NCBI RefSeq assembly: GCF_900112155.1
Contig: NZ_FOKQ01000003.1
Span: 124,001 to 188,000, forward strand
Direction: 5' to 3'
Length of the DNA stretch: 64,000 bases
Source of the DNA: Hominimerdicola alba
GTDB lineage: Bacteria > Bacillota > Clostridia > Oscillospirales > Ruminococcaceae
Below, one piece after another: positions 44,499 to 53,727 of the stretch. The position numbers and the translations under genes are program-made. The notes below the pieces were generated by a model that was not told where the DNA came from, made no database searches, and saw only the letters and a program-made list of their open reading frames with translations. Numbering within the stretch: position 1 is the stretch's first letter; each line of letters begins with the position of its first letter.

Positions 44499-45836
44499 AT
44501 GAAAAAATCGTTCGCTGCAGCACTGGCACTACTAATAACAATATCAATGGCATCGTGCGGCAATTTCGGCAGACCGGATCCCAAGACGGTCGAAAGAACA
44601 AATGAGGATCAGAATTCTTCGCGTAGAAGCCTTGTTGATGAAATGTTCTCAACTGACGAGGAAAGCTCGGTCAGCGATAACGCAGAATACTCAATAGAGG
44701 ATGATCCGGAAAATTTCGTTAAAGTGACCGTCGAGAATATGACTCTCGAAGAAAAGATAGGACAGCTTTTCTTTGTAAGGGCTGACGCTCTGGAAACAGG
44801 ATACGAAAACAAGGTCGTAAATGACGACAGTATCGGCGGCGTTACCTATGTTGACGATATGATGATCGATGCCCTTGAAAAGTACCATGTTGGCGGAGTT
44901 GCCCTGATGGAAAAGAACATCATGGACGAAGACAAGTTGATAAAACTGACTTCCGATCTTCAAGCGAATTCGGATTATCCTTTGTTTATAGGTATTGAAG
45001 AACTGGGCGGTGAGCTGGCGCCTATCGCCAACAACATGAATTTCGATGTGCCGCTCTTCGGCAATATGAACGAAGTCGGTAAAACTGCCACAGCAGCAAA
45101 CGCCAAGAAAGTCGGCAAAGCCATCGGAAAATATCTGGCGGGCTACGGCATAAACATTGATTTTGCTCCAATCGCTGATGTTTCGGAAGACGATGAAGAA
45201 GTTAAAGCCAGCAGTTTTGCAGCTGACCCGATGATGGTATCAGACATGGCAGTGGCTGAGATAGAGGGTCTGCATGAAGCGGGAGTTATGTCGGCGGTAA
45301 AGCACTTCCCCGGATACGGTGATGCAGTGACCAATAAGAACAATGTTCCTGTAAATGATATGTCCTGGGACGAGATAATGGAAGACGACGGTCTTGCATT
45401 TACTGAAGCACTTGAAAAGACAGATATGCTGATGGTGGGGCACATAATGCTGCCGGAAGTCAGTGACGACGGTCTTCCCGCTTCGATGTCACAGCAGATA
45501 ATCTAGGGCAAGATAAGAGATGAGCTGAAATTCAGAGGCGTTGTTATAACAGATGCAATGTCCGCCAAATGCATTACAGAAAACTACGTCAAGCGCGAAA
45601 TTGCTGTAAATGCCATCATCGCGGGTGCTGACATTATACTGATGCCCTATGACCTGGACGAAGCTTACGACTCGGTGCTGAAAGCTGTAGAGGACGGAAA
45701 GATAAGCGAAGCAAGAATAGATAAGAGCGTTGAGAGGATACTCTGGCTCAAAGTTAAAAACCATCTTTTTGATGATTATGCTCAGAAGTCTGATGACACA
45801 TCAAAGGACACAGACAGTGATTCATCGGAAAGCTAA
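44499..45836 (+). pseudogene. GH3 (NagZ-like) lipoprotein gene with in-frame amber codon
   Basis: The frame starts with a lipoprotein signal (ITISMASC) and shows glycoside hydrolase family 3 blocks: EEKIGQLFFVRADALE, FIGIEELGGELAP, NIDFAPIADVSEDDEEVKAS, SAVKHFPGYGDAVTNKN and MLMVGHIMLPEV. After SMSQQII a TAG codon at 45504-45506 interrupts it. The same frame then continues GKIRDELKFRGVVITDAMSA for 109 more residues to 45836. The conserved Asp of VVITDAM, the family nucleophile, lies after the amber codon, so the first piece alone should be inactive. A fresh nonsense mutation is more likely than recoding, because the flanking sequence is intact and other genes here end in TAG. Confidence 0.85.
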
Positions 45837-45848
45837 GGAGAAATTGAT

Positions 45849-47147
45849 ATGAAAGAAATAAACAAAGTCGTATACGACGGCTACAAATACATTGAGGGCG
45901 GCGTTTGTGCTGCCAAGGGTTTCAAGGCAAACGGTCTGTACTGCGGTATCAAGAAAGCTATGGACGCAGCTGAAACTCCTGACGGAAACGAGAGCCCCGT
46001 TTCAAATACAAAACCCGATCTTTGTCTGGTAGCATCTGACGTTATGTGCAGTGCTGCAGCAGTGTTCACACAGAATAAGGTCAAGGGCGCCCCTGTAACT
46101 GTTTCACAGAAGCATCTTGAAAAGACAGGCGGCAAGGCACAGGGATTTATACTGAATTCCAAGAACGCCAATACCTGCAATGCTGACGGCGAAGCTAAGG
46201 CTCTGAAAATGTGCGAGCTGGCTGCAAACAAACTGGGCATCAAGACTGAGGAAATGCTTATCGCACAGACAGGTGTTATCGGTCAGATAATGCCTATCGA
46301 GCCTGTTGAAAATGCTATGGACGACCTGTACAACGGACTTGCTTATGACGGCAACGAGAAGGCTGCCATCGCTATAATGACCACCGACACTGTAAAGAAA
46401 GAAGTAGCAGTTGAGTTTGAGATAGGCGGAAAGACCTGTCATATCGGCGGCATGGGCAAGGGCAGCGGTATGATACATCCTAACATGGCTACTACTCTGA
46501 ATGTCATCACAACAGACTGCGCAGTTAGCTCTGATATGCTGAAAAAGGCTCTGAGCGAGATAGTAAAGGTAACTTACAACTGTCTTTCTGTTGACGGAGA
46601 TCAGTCCACAAATGACACCTGTGCTGTTATGGCTAACGGTCTGGCAGGAAATGCTGAGATCACTGCGGAGGGCGCTGATTTTGACAAGTTCAAGCAGGGT
46701 CTGTTCATCATAATGAGCAACATCACAAAGATGCTGGCTAAGGACGGCGAGGGCGCTACTAAGCTTCTGGAATGCAACGTATGCGGCGCAAAGGATCAGG
46801 ACGATGCTATCATCATCGCCAAGAGCGTTATCTGCTCTCCCCTTTTCAAGTGCGCTATGTTCGGCGCGGACGCTAACTGGGGACGCATACTTTGTGCGGT
46901 AGGTTATGCCGAAGCTGAATTCGACATCAACAAAGTAGATGTAAAGATCGCTTCAAAGCAGGGCGAGATACACGTTTGCGAGAACGGTGCGGGCGTGCCT
47001 TTCTCAGAAGAGGAAGCAAAGAAGATACTGCTTGAAGATGAGATCTTCATAAATGTATGCGTGGGTAACGGCGAAGGCAGTGCCACTGCATGGGGATGCG
47101 ACCTTACATACGATTACGTAAAGATAAACGGCGACTACAGAAGCTAA
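45849..47147 (+). CDS. argJ: bifunctional ornithine acetyltransferase / N-acetylglutamate synthase
   Basis: ArgJ recycles the acetyl group between N-acetylornithine and glutamate, covering steps one and five. The 432-residue precursor has the self-cleavage site GMIHPNMATTLNVITTD near residue 210, where the Thr becomes the nucleophile of the beta chain. It also has AAVFTQNKVKGAPV and NWGRILCAVGYA. Presence of argJ explains the absence of argA and argE. An AAGGAG site precedes the ATG. Confidence 0.96.
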   Translation: MKEINKVVYDGYKYIEGGVCAAKGFKANGLYCGIKKAMDAAETPDGNESPVSNTKPDLCLVASDVMCSAAAVFTQNKVKGAPVTVSQKHLEKTGGKAQGFILNSKNANTCNADGEAKALKMCELAANKLGIKTEEMLIAQTGVIGQIMPIEPVENAMDDLYNGLAYDGNEKAAIAIMTTDTVKKEVAVEFEIGGKTCHIGGMGKGSGMIHPNMATTLNVITTDCAVSSDMLKKALSEIVKVTYNCLSVDGDQSTNDTCAVMANGLAGNAEITAEGADFDKFKQGLFIIMSNITKMLAKDGEGATKLLECNVCGAKDQDDAIIIAKSVICSPLFKCAMFGADANWGRILCAVGYAEAEFDINKVDVKIASKQGEIHVCENGAGVPFSEEEAKKILLEDEIFINVCVGNGEGSATAWGCDLTYDYVKINGDYRS

Positions 47148-47199
47148 GAGAAACAGAAGATTCTGTAAAGATACAGCACAAAAGAAAGGAAAAAAGAAT

Positions 47200-47952
47200 A
47201 TGGAAAACACCATCAGCAATGTTTCGGTGTCGTCTGAGGAACACGGTTTCATCAACCGCAATGCGCTGAAATACATAGTTATCGTGGCTATGCTGATAGA
47301 CCACATAGGTGAACTTTTTGAAAGTTCAATTGACCCCAACATATACCACATAATGAGGTTCATAGGCAGACTTACAGGTCCCACCATGGCATTCTTTCTT
47401 GCAGAGGGCGCCAAGTACACGCGGGATATAGCTAAGTATCAGAAAAGGCTTGCGATATTTGCTGCTATATCATGGCTGCCTTTCATATTCGCAAACCCCG
47501 GACCTCAAAAACTGATAGAATCTCCCGTATATTTTCTACAGCAGAGCGTAATTTATACACTATTCCTCGGAATAACAGCAATAAGGATCTGGGACAGCCC
47601 GAATTACGAAAAAGATGCGAAAATAATATTCATATTTTTGCTGTGTCTGGCTTCGGTGATCGGAGACTGGCCGATAATGGACGTTCTTGCGCCGCTGTTT
47701 ATGTATATTTACAGAGATGACAAGAAGAAGCGCTATATCGCAGTGACGCTGGCATATCTGCCGATGATGCTGATGGTTCTCATAATGGACGGGTGGCATC
47801 AGGCGGGCGTTCTTATGGTACCGCTGATAATAATTTTCTGCTACAACGGCAAGGGCGGAAAGAAGAATGCTTTCAACAAGTGGTTCTTCTACATATTCTA
47901 CCCTGCACACCTGCTGATACTTGGCATCATAAAATGGGTAGTGCTTGCATAA
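47200..47952 (+). CDS. TraX family membrane protein
   Basis: The 250-residue protein has about eight membrane segments and the TraX opening LKYIVIVAMLIDHIGELFES, then IGRLTGPTMAFFLAEGAKYT and FYIFYPAHLLILGIIKWVV. TraX of F plasmid acetylates pilin, but chromosomal homologues in Firmicutes have no known substrate. A GAAAGGAAA site precedes the ATG. It stands as a passenger between argJ and argB. Confidence 0.88.
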   Translation: MENTISNVSVSSEEHGFINRNALKYIVIVAMLIDHIGELFESSIDPNIYHIMRFIGRLTGPTMAFFLAEGAKYTRDIAKYQKRLAIFAAISWLPFIFANPGPQKLIESPVYFLQQSVIYTLFLGITAIRIWDSPNYEKDAKIIFIFLLCLASVIGDWPIMDVLAPLFMYIYRDDKKKRYIAVTLAYLPMMLMVLIMDGWHQAGVLMVPLIIIFCYNGKGGKKNAFNKWFFYIFYPAHLLILGIIKWVVLA

Positions 47953-47961
47953 GGAGTTAAT

Positions 47962-48594
47962 ATGGCTTTTGATTTCAAGAAAGAATACAAGGAATTCTAT
48001 ATGCCGTCCAAAAAGCCTGTTATCGTTGATGTTCCCGAAATGAGATACATCGCTGTGAGAGGCAAAGGCGACCCGAATGAAGAAGACGGCGAATACAAGC
48101 AGGCTGTCGGGGTGCTGTATGCAGTGGCATATACCTTGAAAATGAGCTACAAGACCGACCACAGGATAGATGGCTTTTACGAGTATGTCGTACCGCCGCT
48201 GGAAGGTCTCTGGAAGCAGGACGGTTCGGAGAGCATTGATTACTCACGCAAAGACGGCTTTGAATGGGTGGCGATGATACGTCTGCCCGACTTTATAACA
48301 AAGGCTGACTTTGAGTGGGCGGTGGAAACTGCCGCGAAGAAGAAAAAGCTTGACTGTTCAATGGTCGAATACCTCACACTTAATGAGGGGCTTTGTGTGC
48401 AGATGATGCATATCGGTTCTTACGATGATGAGCCCGCATCTGTTGAGATGATGGAGAGATTTCTGGAAGAGCAGGGATATGTAAATGATATAGGTGAAGA
48501 AAGACAGCATCACGAGATATATCTTTCAGACCCGAGAAAGACCGAGGCTGACAAGCTTAAAACAGTCATCAGGCACCCGATTAGAAAAAGCTAA
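47962..48594 (+). CDS. GyrI-like small-molecule-binding protein
   Basis: The 210-residue protein contains YKEFYMPSKKPVIVDVPEMR, then YIAVRGKGDPNE and KADFEWAVETAAKKKK, and ends KTVIRHPIRKS. These are features of the stand-alone GyrI-like domain proteins that bind or hydrolyse small hydrophobic compounds. It has no DNA-binding domain. It follows the traX-like gene by nine bases. Confidence 0.85.
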   Translation: MAFDFKKEYKEFYMPSKKPVIVDVPEMRYIAVRGKGDPNEEDGEYKQAVGVLYAVAYTLKMSYKTDHRIDGFYEYVVPPLEGLWKQDGSESIDYSRKDGFEWVAMIRLPDFITKADFEWAVETAAKKKKLDCSMVEYLTLNEGLCVQMMHIGSYDDEPASVEMMERFLEEQGYVNDIGEERQHHEIYLSDPRKTEADKLKTVIRHPIRKS

Positions 48595-48632
48595 TAATTT
48601 CCCACAAGGGATAATATAAAGGAAGATGTAAA

Positions 48633-49496
48633 ATGGATATTTCAAACAGCATTAGAAGTCAGATACTCAGCGACGCTTTGCCCTACATACAGAAGTATCA
48701 CGACAAGGTAGTTGTTGTAAAATACGGCGGAAACGCCATGACTAACGAGGCTCTCAAAGAGGCTGTCATGAGCGATATCGTTCTGCTGAGCGAGGTTGGC
48801 ATAAAGGTCGTGCTGGTACACGGCGGCGGCCCCGAGATAAATGCTATGCTCAAAAGAGTTGGCATTGAGAGCAAGTTCATAAACGGACTTAGATACACCG
48901 ACAAGGAGACTATGGATATAGTCAAGATGGTGCTCTGCGGTAAGCTGAACAAGGAGCTTGTATCGGCTTTACAGCTTCACGGCGGAAATGCGCTGGGTCT
49001 CTGCGGATGCGACGGCAGAATGATAATAGCTGAAAAGCTCGACCGTGATGACGGCGAGGACTACGGCTATGTGGGTGAGATAAAGAAAGTCACCACAAAG
49101 CCGATACTTGACGCCCTGAACGGCGGCTATGTTCCGATAATCTCAACTGTTGGTATTGGTGAGGACGGACAGAGCTACAACATCAATGCTGATACTGCGG
49201 CTTCGAGAATAGCTTCCTGCCTTAGGGCTGAAAAGCTGATACTCATGACCGATATAGTTGGTCTGCTGAAGGACAAGGACGATGACAGCACACTGATACC
49301 TCAGGTAAATGTCAGCGAAGTGCCTTTCCTGAAAAAGTCGGGAATTATCAGCGGCGGTATGATACCTAAGATAGACTGCTGTGTGGAGGCTGTCAGACGC
49401 GGCGTCAAGAGGACCTCCATAATCGACGGCAGAGTTCCCCACTCGATACTTATAGAACTGCTTACAAATGAGGGCATTGGCACACAGTTCAACTGA
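48633..49496 (+). CDS. argB: acetylglutamate kinase
   Basis: ArgB phosphorylates N-acetylglutamate, step two and usually the arginine-inhibited one. The 287-residue protein has VVVKYGGNAMTNEALKEAVM near residue 27, VLVHGGGPEINAML and INADTAASRIAS, the amino-acid kinase motifs. The N-terminal extension LSDALPYIQKYHDK, ahead of the kinase fold, is the sort found in arginine-sensitive hexameric enzymes. Its stop overlaps the next start (TGATG). Confidence 0.96.
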   Translation: MDISNSIRSQILSDALPYIQKYHDKVVVVKYGGNAMTNEALKEAVMSDIVLLSEVGIKVVLVHGGGPEINAMLKRVGIESKFINGLRYTDKETMDIVKMVLCGKLNKELVSALQLHGGNALGLCGCDGRMIIAEKLDRDDGEDYGYVGEIKKVTTKPILDALNGGYVPIISTVGIGEDGQSYNINADTAASRIASCLRAEKLILMTDIVGLLKDKDDDSTLIPQVNVSEVPFLKKSGIISGGMIPKIDCCVEAVRRGVKRTSIIDGRVPHSILIELLTNEGIGTQFN

Positions 49497-50143
49497 TGGA
49501 CAAAAATTACAAGCCATACATCAAGAATGTCACCGAAGAGTACGATGATTCTGCTGAAGGATACAAGATGCGGGACGAGATGGAAGCTTACAGGAAGAAA
49601 ACGTTCCGGAGTTGGACGATATCAATTTTTGTATCAGTAAATCTATTCTGGCTTCTCCCTTATGGATCTGCGCTTATAATTGATTTCAAAAAGATACTCA
49701 TGAATGAACCTCTTCATGCAAATCTGAAAGAAGTGCTCCCCTTTGTTGGCTTACCGATCATCGTAACTGCGATCATGTCTTTGTTGGTAGGATTTGTGAA
49801 GTACGATGGTGCTCTAAAATCACAATACTCTCCGTACAAACAATATAATATCCGCAAACCCGATGAATATCTGAGGTATAAAAATACTTTCAGATTTACG
49901 GAAACGAGTGTTTTCTATGATGGAAGGTATATATTCGGGCGTATGTTTTACAAAGACATTGAGATACTTGTTAGCGATGACTATTATTATATAATACAAG
50001 ATAATGGATATATAATGCAGGACACTGAAAATATAATACAAGATAATAAAAAATACCGAATGGACATCCACGGTTTTGAATGCGAGCCTGAGCAATTTCT
50101 TGAATTGATGAAGAACAAAGGGGTAAGAGTTATTACCGAATAA
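49496..50143 (+). CDS. membrane protein with YcxB-like tail
   Basis: The 215-residue protein has two membrane segments (SIFVSVNLFWLLPYGSALII, FVGLPIIVTAIMSLLVGFV) and a C-terminal domain (FRFTETSVFYDGRYIFGRMF, YYYIIQDNGYIM) resembling the YcxB-like domain. A short internal repeat of IIQDN stands near residues 165-185. It is coupled to argB. Function unknown. It is distantly similar in layout to the next protein. Confidence 0.65.
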   Translation: MDKNYKPYIKNVTEEYDDSAEGYKMRDEMEAYRKKTFRSWTISIFVSVNLFWLLPYGSALIIDFKKILMNEPLHANLKEVLPFVGLPIIVTAIMSLLVGFVKYDGALKSQYSPYKQYNIRKPDEYLRYKNTFRFTETSVFYDGRYIFGRMFYKDIEILVSDDYYYIIQDNGYIMQDTENIIQDNKKYRMDIHGFECEPEQFLELMKNKGVRVITE

Positions 50144-50169
50144 AAACCTTTCTGAAAGGAGAAAAAACG

Positions 50170-50712
50170 ATGATAGTACTGTTTCAGAACAGCACGACTG
50201 TAAAGACCGAAAGTAATAAATCGGATTATGACATAATACATGAGAACAACGAACTCAACAGACGAAAGAAAAAACTTCGCTACGGAGTTACGTTTGCAGT
50301 CGCTATACCGCTGTTTATTGTGATATACGTCCTTATGCTGCCAAGGCTTTTCCAAACTTACAGCACTTGTGTCGCTGTATTGCTTATATGCGTTGCCATA
50401 GGCTATCTGCCATCGGAGATGATAGTAAAGTCAGTTTTTGGCAATGGTACGGGCACAGGTGAGGTTATAAGCGGGCCCAAGGTTTTCAAATATGTTTTCA
50501 CGGACGAGAAGATAATGGTCACCCGCGACTTTGACACCATAAATATCCCTTACAACGGTATCGAGAGGGTAACTCAGAATCCCTACTACTACAACCTTTA
50601 TTTTATGGGTAACAAGTACACGATAGATAAACAAGGTTTCACCTGCCCTGCCACAGAATTTGAAAAACTGATATATGACATGGGTAAGGAGATCGAAATA
50701 GAATTAGGCTAA
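50170..50712 (+). CDS. membrane protein with YcxB-like tail
   Basis: The 180-residue protein has two membrane segments near residues 42-60 and 66-84, then a soluble domain (KVFKYVFTDEKIMVTRDFDT, YYYNLYFMGNKYTIDKQGFT). The tail parallels that of the upstream gene (IDKQGFTCPATEFEKL against MDIHGFECEPEQFLEL), so the two look like a diverged tandem duplication. A GAAAGGAG site precedes the ATG. Function unknown. Confidence 0.65.
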   Translation: MIVLFQNSTTVKTESNKSDYDIIHENNELNRRKKKLRYGVTFAVAIPLFIVIYVLMLPRLFQTYSTCVAVLLICVAIGYLPSEMIVKSVFGNGTGTGEVISGPKVFKYVFTDEKIMVTRDFDTINIPYNGIERVTQNPYYYNLYFMGNKYTIDKQGFTCPATEFEKLIYDMGKEIEIELG

Positions 50713-50747
50713 ACTACATAAATGATTCTTTGAAAGGATAATGTAAA

Positions 50748-51929
50748 ATGAATACTATAGAACAGTTCAACGAACACGTTATGCCGACCTACGGACGGTA
50801 TGACCTGGTTTTAGACAAGGGTGCTGAACAGACAGCTGTCAGCGAGGACGGCAAGCAGTACATCGACTTCGGCTCAGGAATAGGTACAAACAGCCTTGGC
50901 TACTGCAACGAGGAATGGGTAGATGCAGTATGTGCACAGGTAAAGAAGATACAGCACACCTCTAACTACTACTACACAAAGGTTCAGGCTGATTTTGCTC
51001 AGAAACTTTGCGACATCACAGGTTACAGCAAGATGTTCTTCGGCAACTCGGGCGCTGAAGCTAACGAGTGCGCTATCAAGGTGGCAAGGAAGTACAGCTT
51101 TGACAAGTACGGCAAGGAAGCTGAGAGGAATATCATCATCACATTGGTGAACAGCTTCCACGGCAGGACAATGGGTACACTTTCCGCTACAGGACAGGAC
51201 GTTTTCCACAACTACTTCTTCCCTTTCCTGCCGGGATTCGTAAACGTTAAGGCTAACGATATCGATGACCTGAACAAGGTTCTTGCCGAGAATGATGGCA
51301 AGGTCTGCGCTATAATGTTTGAATGCATTCAGGGCGAGGGCGGCGTTGTCGGTCTGGACGAAGCTTTTGTAAAGGCTATATTCGATGTTGCCGAGAAGAA
51401 CGATATCCTGACTATCTGCGACGAAGTTCAGACAGGTGTTGGCAGGTCGGGTAAGTTCCTGGCTTGCATGAACTACGGCGTAAAGCCCAATATCGTTACC
51501 ATGGCAAAGGGTCTGGCAGGCGGACTTCCTATCGGCGTTTGTCTGGCTGACGAGAAGTGCTGTGATGTTCTGACAAAAGGCACACACGGTTCCACTTTCG
51601 GCGGCAACCCTGTTGTATGTGCAGGCGGTATGGCTGTACTGAACAACGTTACAAAGGATGGCTTCCTTGATGAAGTTATCAAGAAGGGCGACTATATTCG
51701 TGAGAAACTGAAAGACGTTCCCGAGGTAACAGGCATCAGCGGCATGGGTCTTATGCTGGGTGTAAGCCTGAAAACAAAGACCGCAGGCGATGTATGCAAG
51801 GCTTGTCTTGATAATGGTCTGCTGATACTCACCGCTAAGGAAAAGCTGCGTTTCCTGCCCCCGCTGAACATCAGCTACGAGGAGATAGACAAGGGTCTGG
51901 CTATACTCAAGGATATCCTTGAAAAATAA
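50748..51929 (+). CDS. argD: acetylornithine aminotransferase
   Basis: ArgD makes N-acetylornithine from the semialdehyde with PLP, step four. The 393-residue protein has MFFGNSGAEANECAIKVARK, FHGRTMGTLSATGQ, ICDEVQTGVGRSGKF and the PLP lysine in NIVTMAKGLAGGLPIG. These are class III aminotransferase motifs with the ArgD pattern; ornithine aminotransferase is less likely given the operon. A GAAAGGA site precedes the ATG. Confidence 0.96.
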   Translation: MNTIEQFNEHVMPTYGRYDLVLDKGAEQTAVSEDGKQYIDFGSGIGTNSLGYCNEEWVDAVCAQVKKIQHTSNYYYTKVQADFAQKLCDITGYSKMFFGNSGAEANECAIKVARKYSFDKYGKEAERNIIITLVNSFHGRTMGTLSATGQDVFHNYFFPFLPGFVNVKANDIDDLNKVLAENDGKVCAIMFECIQGEGGVVGLDEAFVKAIFDVAEKNDILTICDEVQTGVGRSGKFLACMNYGVKPNIVTMAKGLAGGLPIGVCLADEKCCDVLTKGTHGSTFGGNPVVCAGGMAVLNNVTKDGFLDEVIKKGDYIREKLKDVPEVTGISGMGLMLGVSLKTKTAGDVCKACLDNGLLILTAKEKLRFLPPLNISYEEIDKGLAILKDILEK

Positions 51930-51946
51930 AAGTTCGGAGGTATACC

Positions 51947-52387
51947 ATGACGATAAGGAAAATGGTTATTTCGGACTACGATAAAGTTTACAGCCTATGG
52001 CTTTCCTGTAAGGGCATGGGACTGAATGACCTTGATGATTCGAGAGTGGGCATAGCAAGATATTTGGACAGAAATCCCGAAACGTGCTTTGTAGCTGAGT
52101 GCGATGATGACATAATCGGTGTTATCATCTCAGGCCATGACGGCAGGCGCGGATATATCTACCACACTGCTGTTTCACCAGAACACAGAGGACAGGACAT
52201 CGGTACAAAGCTTGTGGATACGGCAATGAATGCCCTCAAAGAACAGGGCATAAACAAAGTAGCGCTGGTGTGCTTCTCGAAAAATGACGGCGGCAACACT
52301 TTCTGGGAGAAGACGGGATTCACGCAGAGGACTGATCTGTGCTACAGGAACAAAGCGCTCTCGGACATGAAAAGGATAGATACGTAA
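51947..52387 (+). CDS. GNAT acetyltransferase
   Basis: The 146-residue protein begins MTIRKMVISDYDKVYSLWLS and has HTAVSPEHRGQDIGTKLVDT with the acetyl-CoA loop R-G-Q-D-I-G, then FWEKTGFTQRTDLCYRNK. It is a single GNAT domain of the RimI/YpeA type. It lies between argD and argF; ArgJ already covers glutamate acetylation, so an ArgA-like role is not required. A CGGAGG site precedes the ATG. Confidence 0.88.
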   Translation: MTIRKMVISDYDKVYSLWLSCKGMGLNDLDDSRVGIARYLDRNPETCFVAECDDDIIGVIISGHDGRRGYIYHTAVSPEHRGQDIGTKLVDTAMNALKEQGINKVALVCFSKNDGGNTFWEKTGFTQRTDLCYRNKALSDMKRIDT

Positions 52388-52420
52388 ATAAATAATCTCA
52401 AACAATGGAGGTATTACAAT

Positions 52421-53335
52421 ATGAACCACTTACTCAAAATGCTTGATCTTTCAAAAGAGGAGATAATCGACATACTCAATCTGGCTGATCAGCTGAAATA
52501 TGAAAACAAGAACGGTATCGAGCACAAGGTGCTGAAGGGCAAGACACTTGGTATGATATTCCAGAAGTCTTCCACACGTACACGTGTTTCTTTTGAGACA
52601 GGTATGTACCAGCTGGGAGGACAGGCACTGTTCCTTTCCAACCGCGATCTTCAGATAGGCCGCGGCGAGCCTGTACAGGATACTGCAAGGGTACTCTCCC
52701 GCTATCTGGACGGCATCATGATCCGTACTTTTGAGCAGAAGGAAGTTGAGGATCTGGCTCAGTACGGTTCTATTCCGATAATCAACGGTCTGACAGACTT
52801 CTGCCACCCTTGTCAGGTGCTTGCCGATCTCATGACTATCCGTGAGTTCAAGGGTCAGTTCGAGGGTCTGAAGATGTGTTACATCGGTGACGGCAACAAC
52901 ATGGCTAACTCCCTGATCGTAGGCGGTCTGAAAGTTGGTATGAGCGTATCCATCGCTTGCCCCGAGGGCTATCGTCCCGATCCCGAGGTACTGGAATTCA
53001 CAAAGCAGTACGGCGACAAGTTCTTCATGACCGACAAGCCTATCGAAGCTGCTAAGGATGCTGATGTTCTGTTCACAGACGTTTGGACTTCCATGGGCGA
53101 GGAAGCTGAGACAGAGAAGCGCAAGGTCGCATTTGCAGGCTATCAGATCAACGATGAGATCATGGCTGCTGCAAAGCCCGATGCAATGGTACAGCACTGC
53201 CTGCCTGCACACCGCGAGGAAGAGATCACCGAGAAGGTATTCGAGGCTCACGCTAATGAGATCTTTGAGGAAGCTGAGAACAGACTCCATGCGCAGAAGG
53301 CTGTAATGGTCAAGGTCATGGGTGAGAAGAAGTAA
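52421..53335 (+). CDS. argF: ornithine carbamoyltransferase
   Basis: ArgF forms citrulline from ornithine and carbamoyl phosphate, step six. The 304-residue trimeric enzyme shows the carbamoyl phosphate motif FQKSSTRTRVSFETGM, LTDFCHPCQVLADLMT and the ornithine-side MVQHCLPAHREEEIT. An ATGGAGG site precedes the ATG. It ends the arg operon; a strong terminator follows 100 bases downstream. Confidence 0.97.
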   Translation: MNHLLKMLDLSKEEIIDILNLADQLKYENKNGIEHKVLKGKTLGMIFQKSSTRTRVSFETGMYQLGGQALFLSNRDLQIGRGEPVQDTARVLSRYLDGIMIRTFEQKEVEDLAQYGSIPIINGLTDFCHPCQVLADLMTIREFKGQFEGLKMCYIGDGNNMANSLIVGGLKVGMSVSIACPEGYRPDPEVLEFTKQYGDKFFMTDKPIEAAKDADVLFTDVWTSMGEEAETEKRKVAFAGYQINDEIMAAAKPDAMVQHCLPAHREEEITEKVFEAHANEIFEEAENRLHAQKAVMVKVMGEKK

Positions 53336-53432
53336 AAAATCTTGCGTTACTGCCAAGGAAGAGAGTTTTGTCTGAATAGAACAAGTAATTTATTCACCCC
53401 AAAACAATATATAAAGACGATACAGCTGCTCT

Positions 53433-53464
53433 ACAGCCACATCTTCGGGTGTGGCTGTTTTTTT
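53433..53464 (+). terminator. terminator of the argH-argF operon
   Basis: ACAGCCACA (53433-53441) pairs with TGTGGCTGT (53450-53458), with TTCGG in the loop and a long T run to 53464. Confidence 0.95.
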
Positions 53465-53593
53465 GGATTAAAACAACAAAAGCAACAATGTTTATTGATT
53501 TGTAATACGGTATGTTCATTACAGTTTATGTTAAGTTCTGTCAAAAAAATAGATTTTCTGTTGTAGAAATTTACTAAAAATACTATGCCCCTA

Positions 53594-53622
53594 TTGACAA
53601 ACCAAATCTTATGTGATATGGT
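53594..53622 (+). promoter_or_regulatory. promoter of the GntR/ABC operon
   Basis: TTGACA (53594-53599) and TATGGT (53617-53622) with a 17-base spacer. Confidence 0.78.
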
Positions 53623-53643
53623 TAGTTATAGAAGTAACTAACC
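53620..53643 (+). promoter_or_regulatory. palindromic operator over the -10 box
   Basis: GGTTAGTTA (53620-53628) and TAACTAACC (53635-53643) are perfect 9-base inverted arms around TAGAAG. The left arm overlaps the -10 box, so binding should repress. It is likely the site for the YtrA-type repressor encoded just downstream. Confidence 0.75.
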
Positions 53644-53727
53644 AGCTAGGCTAATTACTTCTGAATAGCTATTCAAAAAAAATGAACAAACAACTGTGTA
53701 GAGAAAAAGAAAGGAGAATGAGACTAA

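Noticed and set aside
49991-50047. Repeated ATAATACAAGATAAT-like units, considered as a CRISPR or direct-repeat element
   Set aside because: Only two imperfect copies, in frame within a coding gene (IIQDN repeats); no spacers or cas genes.
52451-53356. A 301-codon minus-strand frame across argF
   Set aside because: It is antisense to a clear ornithine carbamoyltransferase and arises from its biased codon use.
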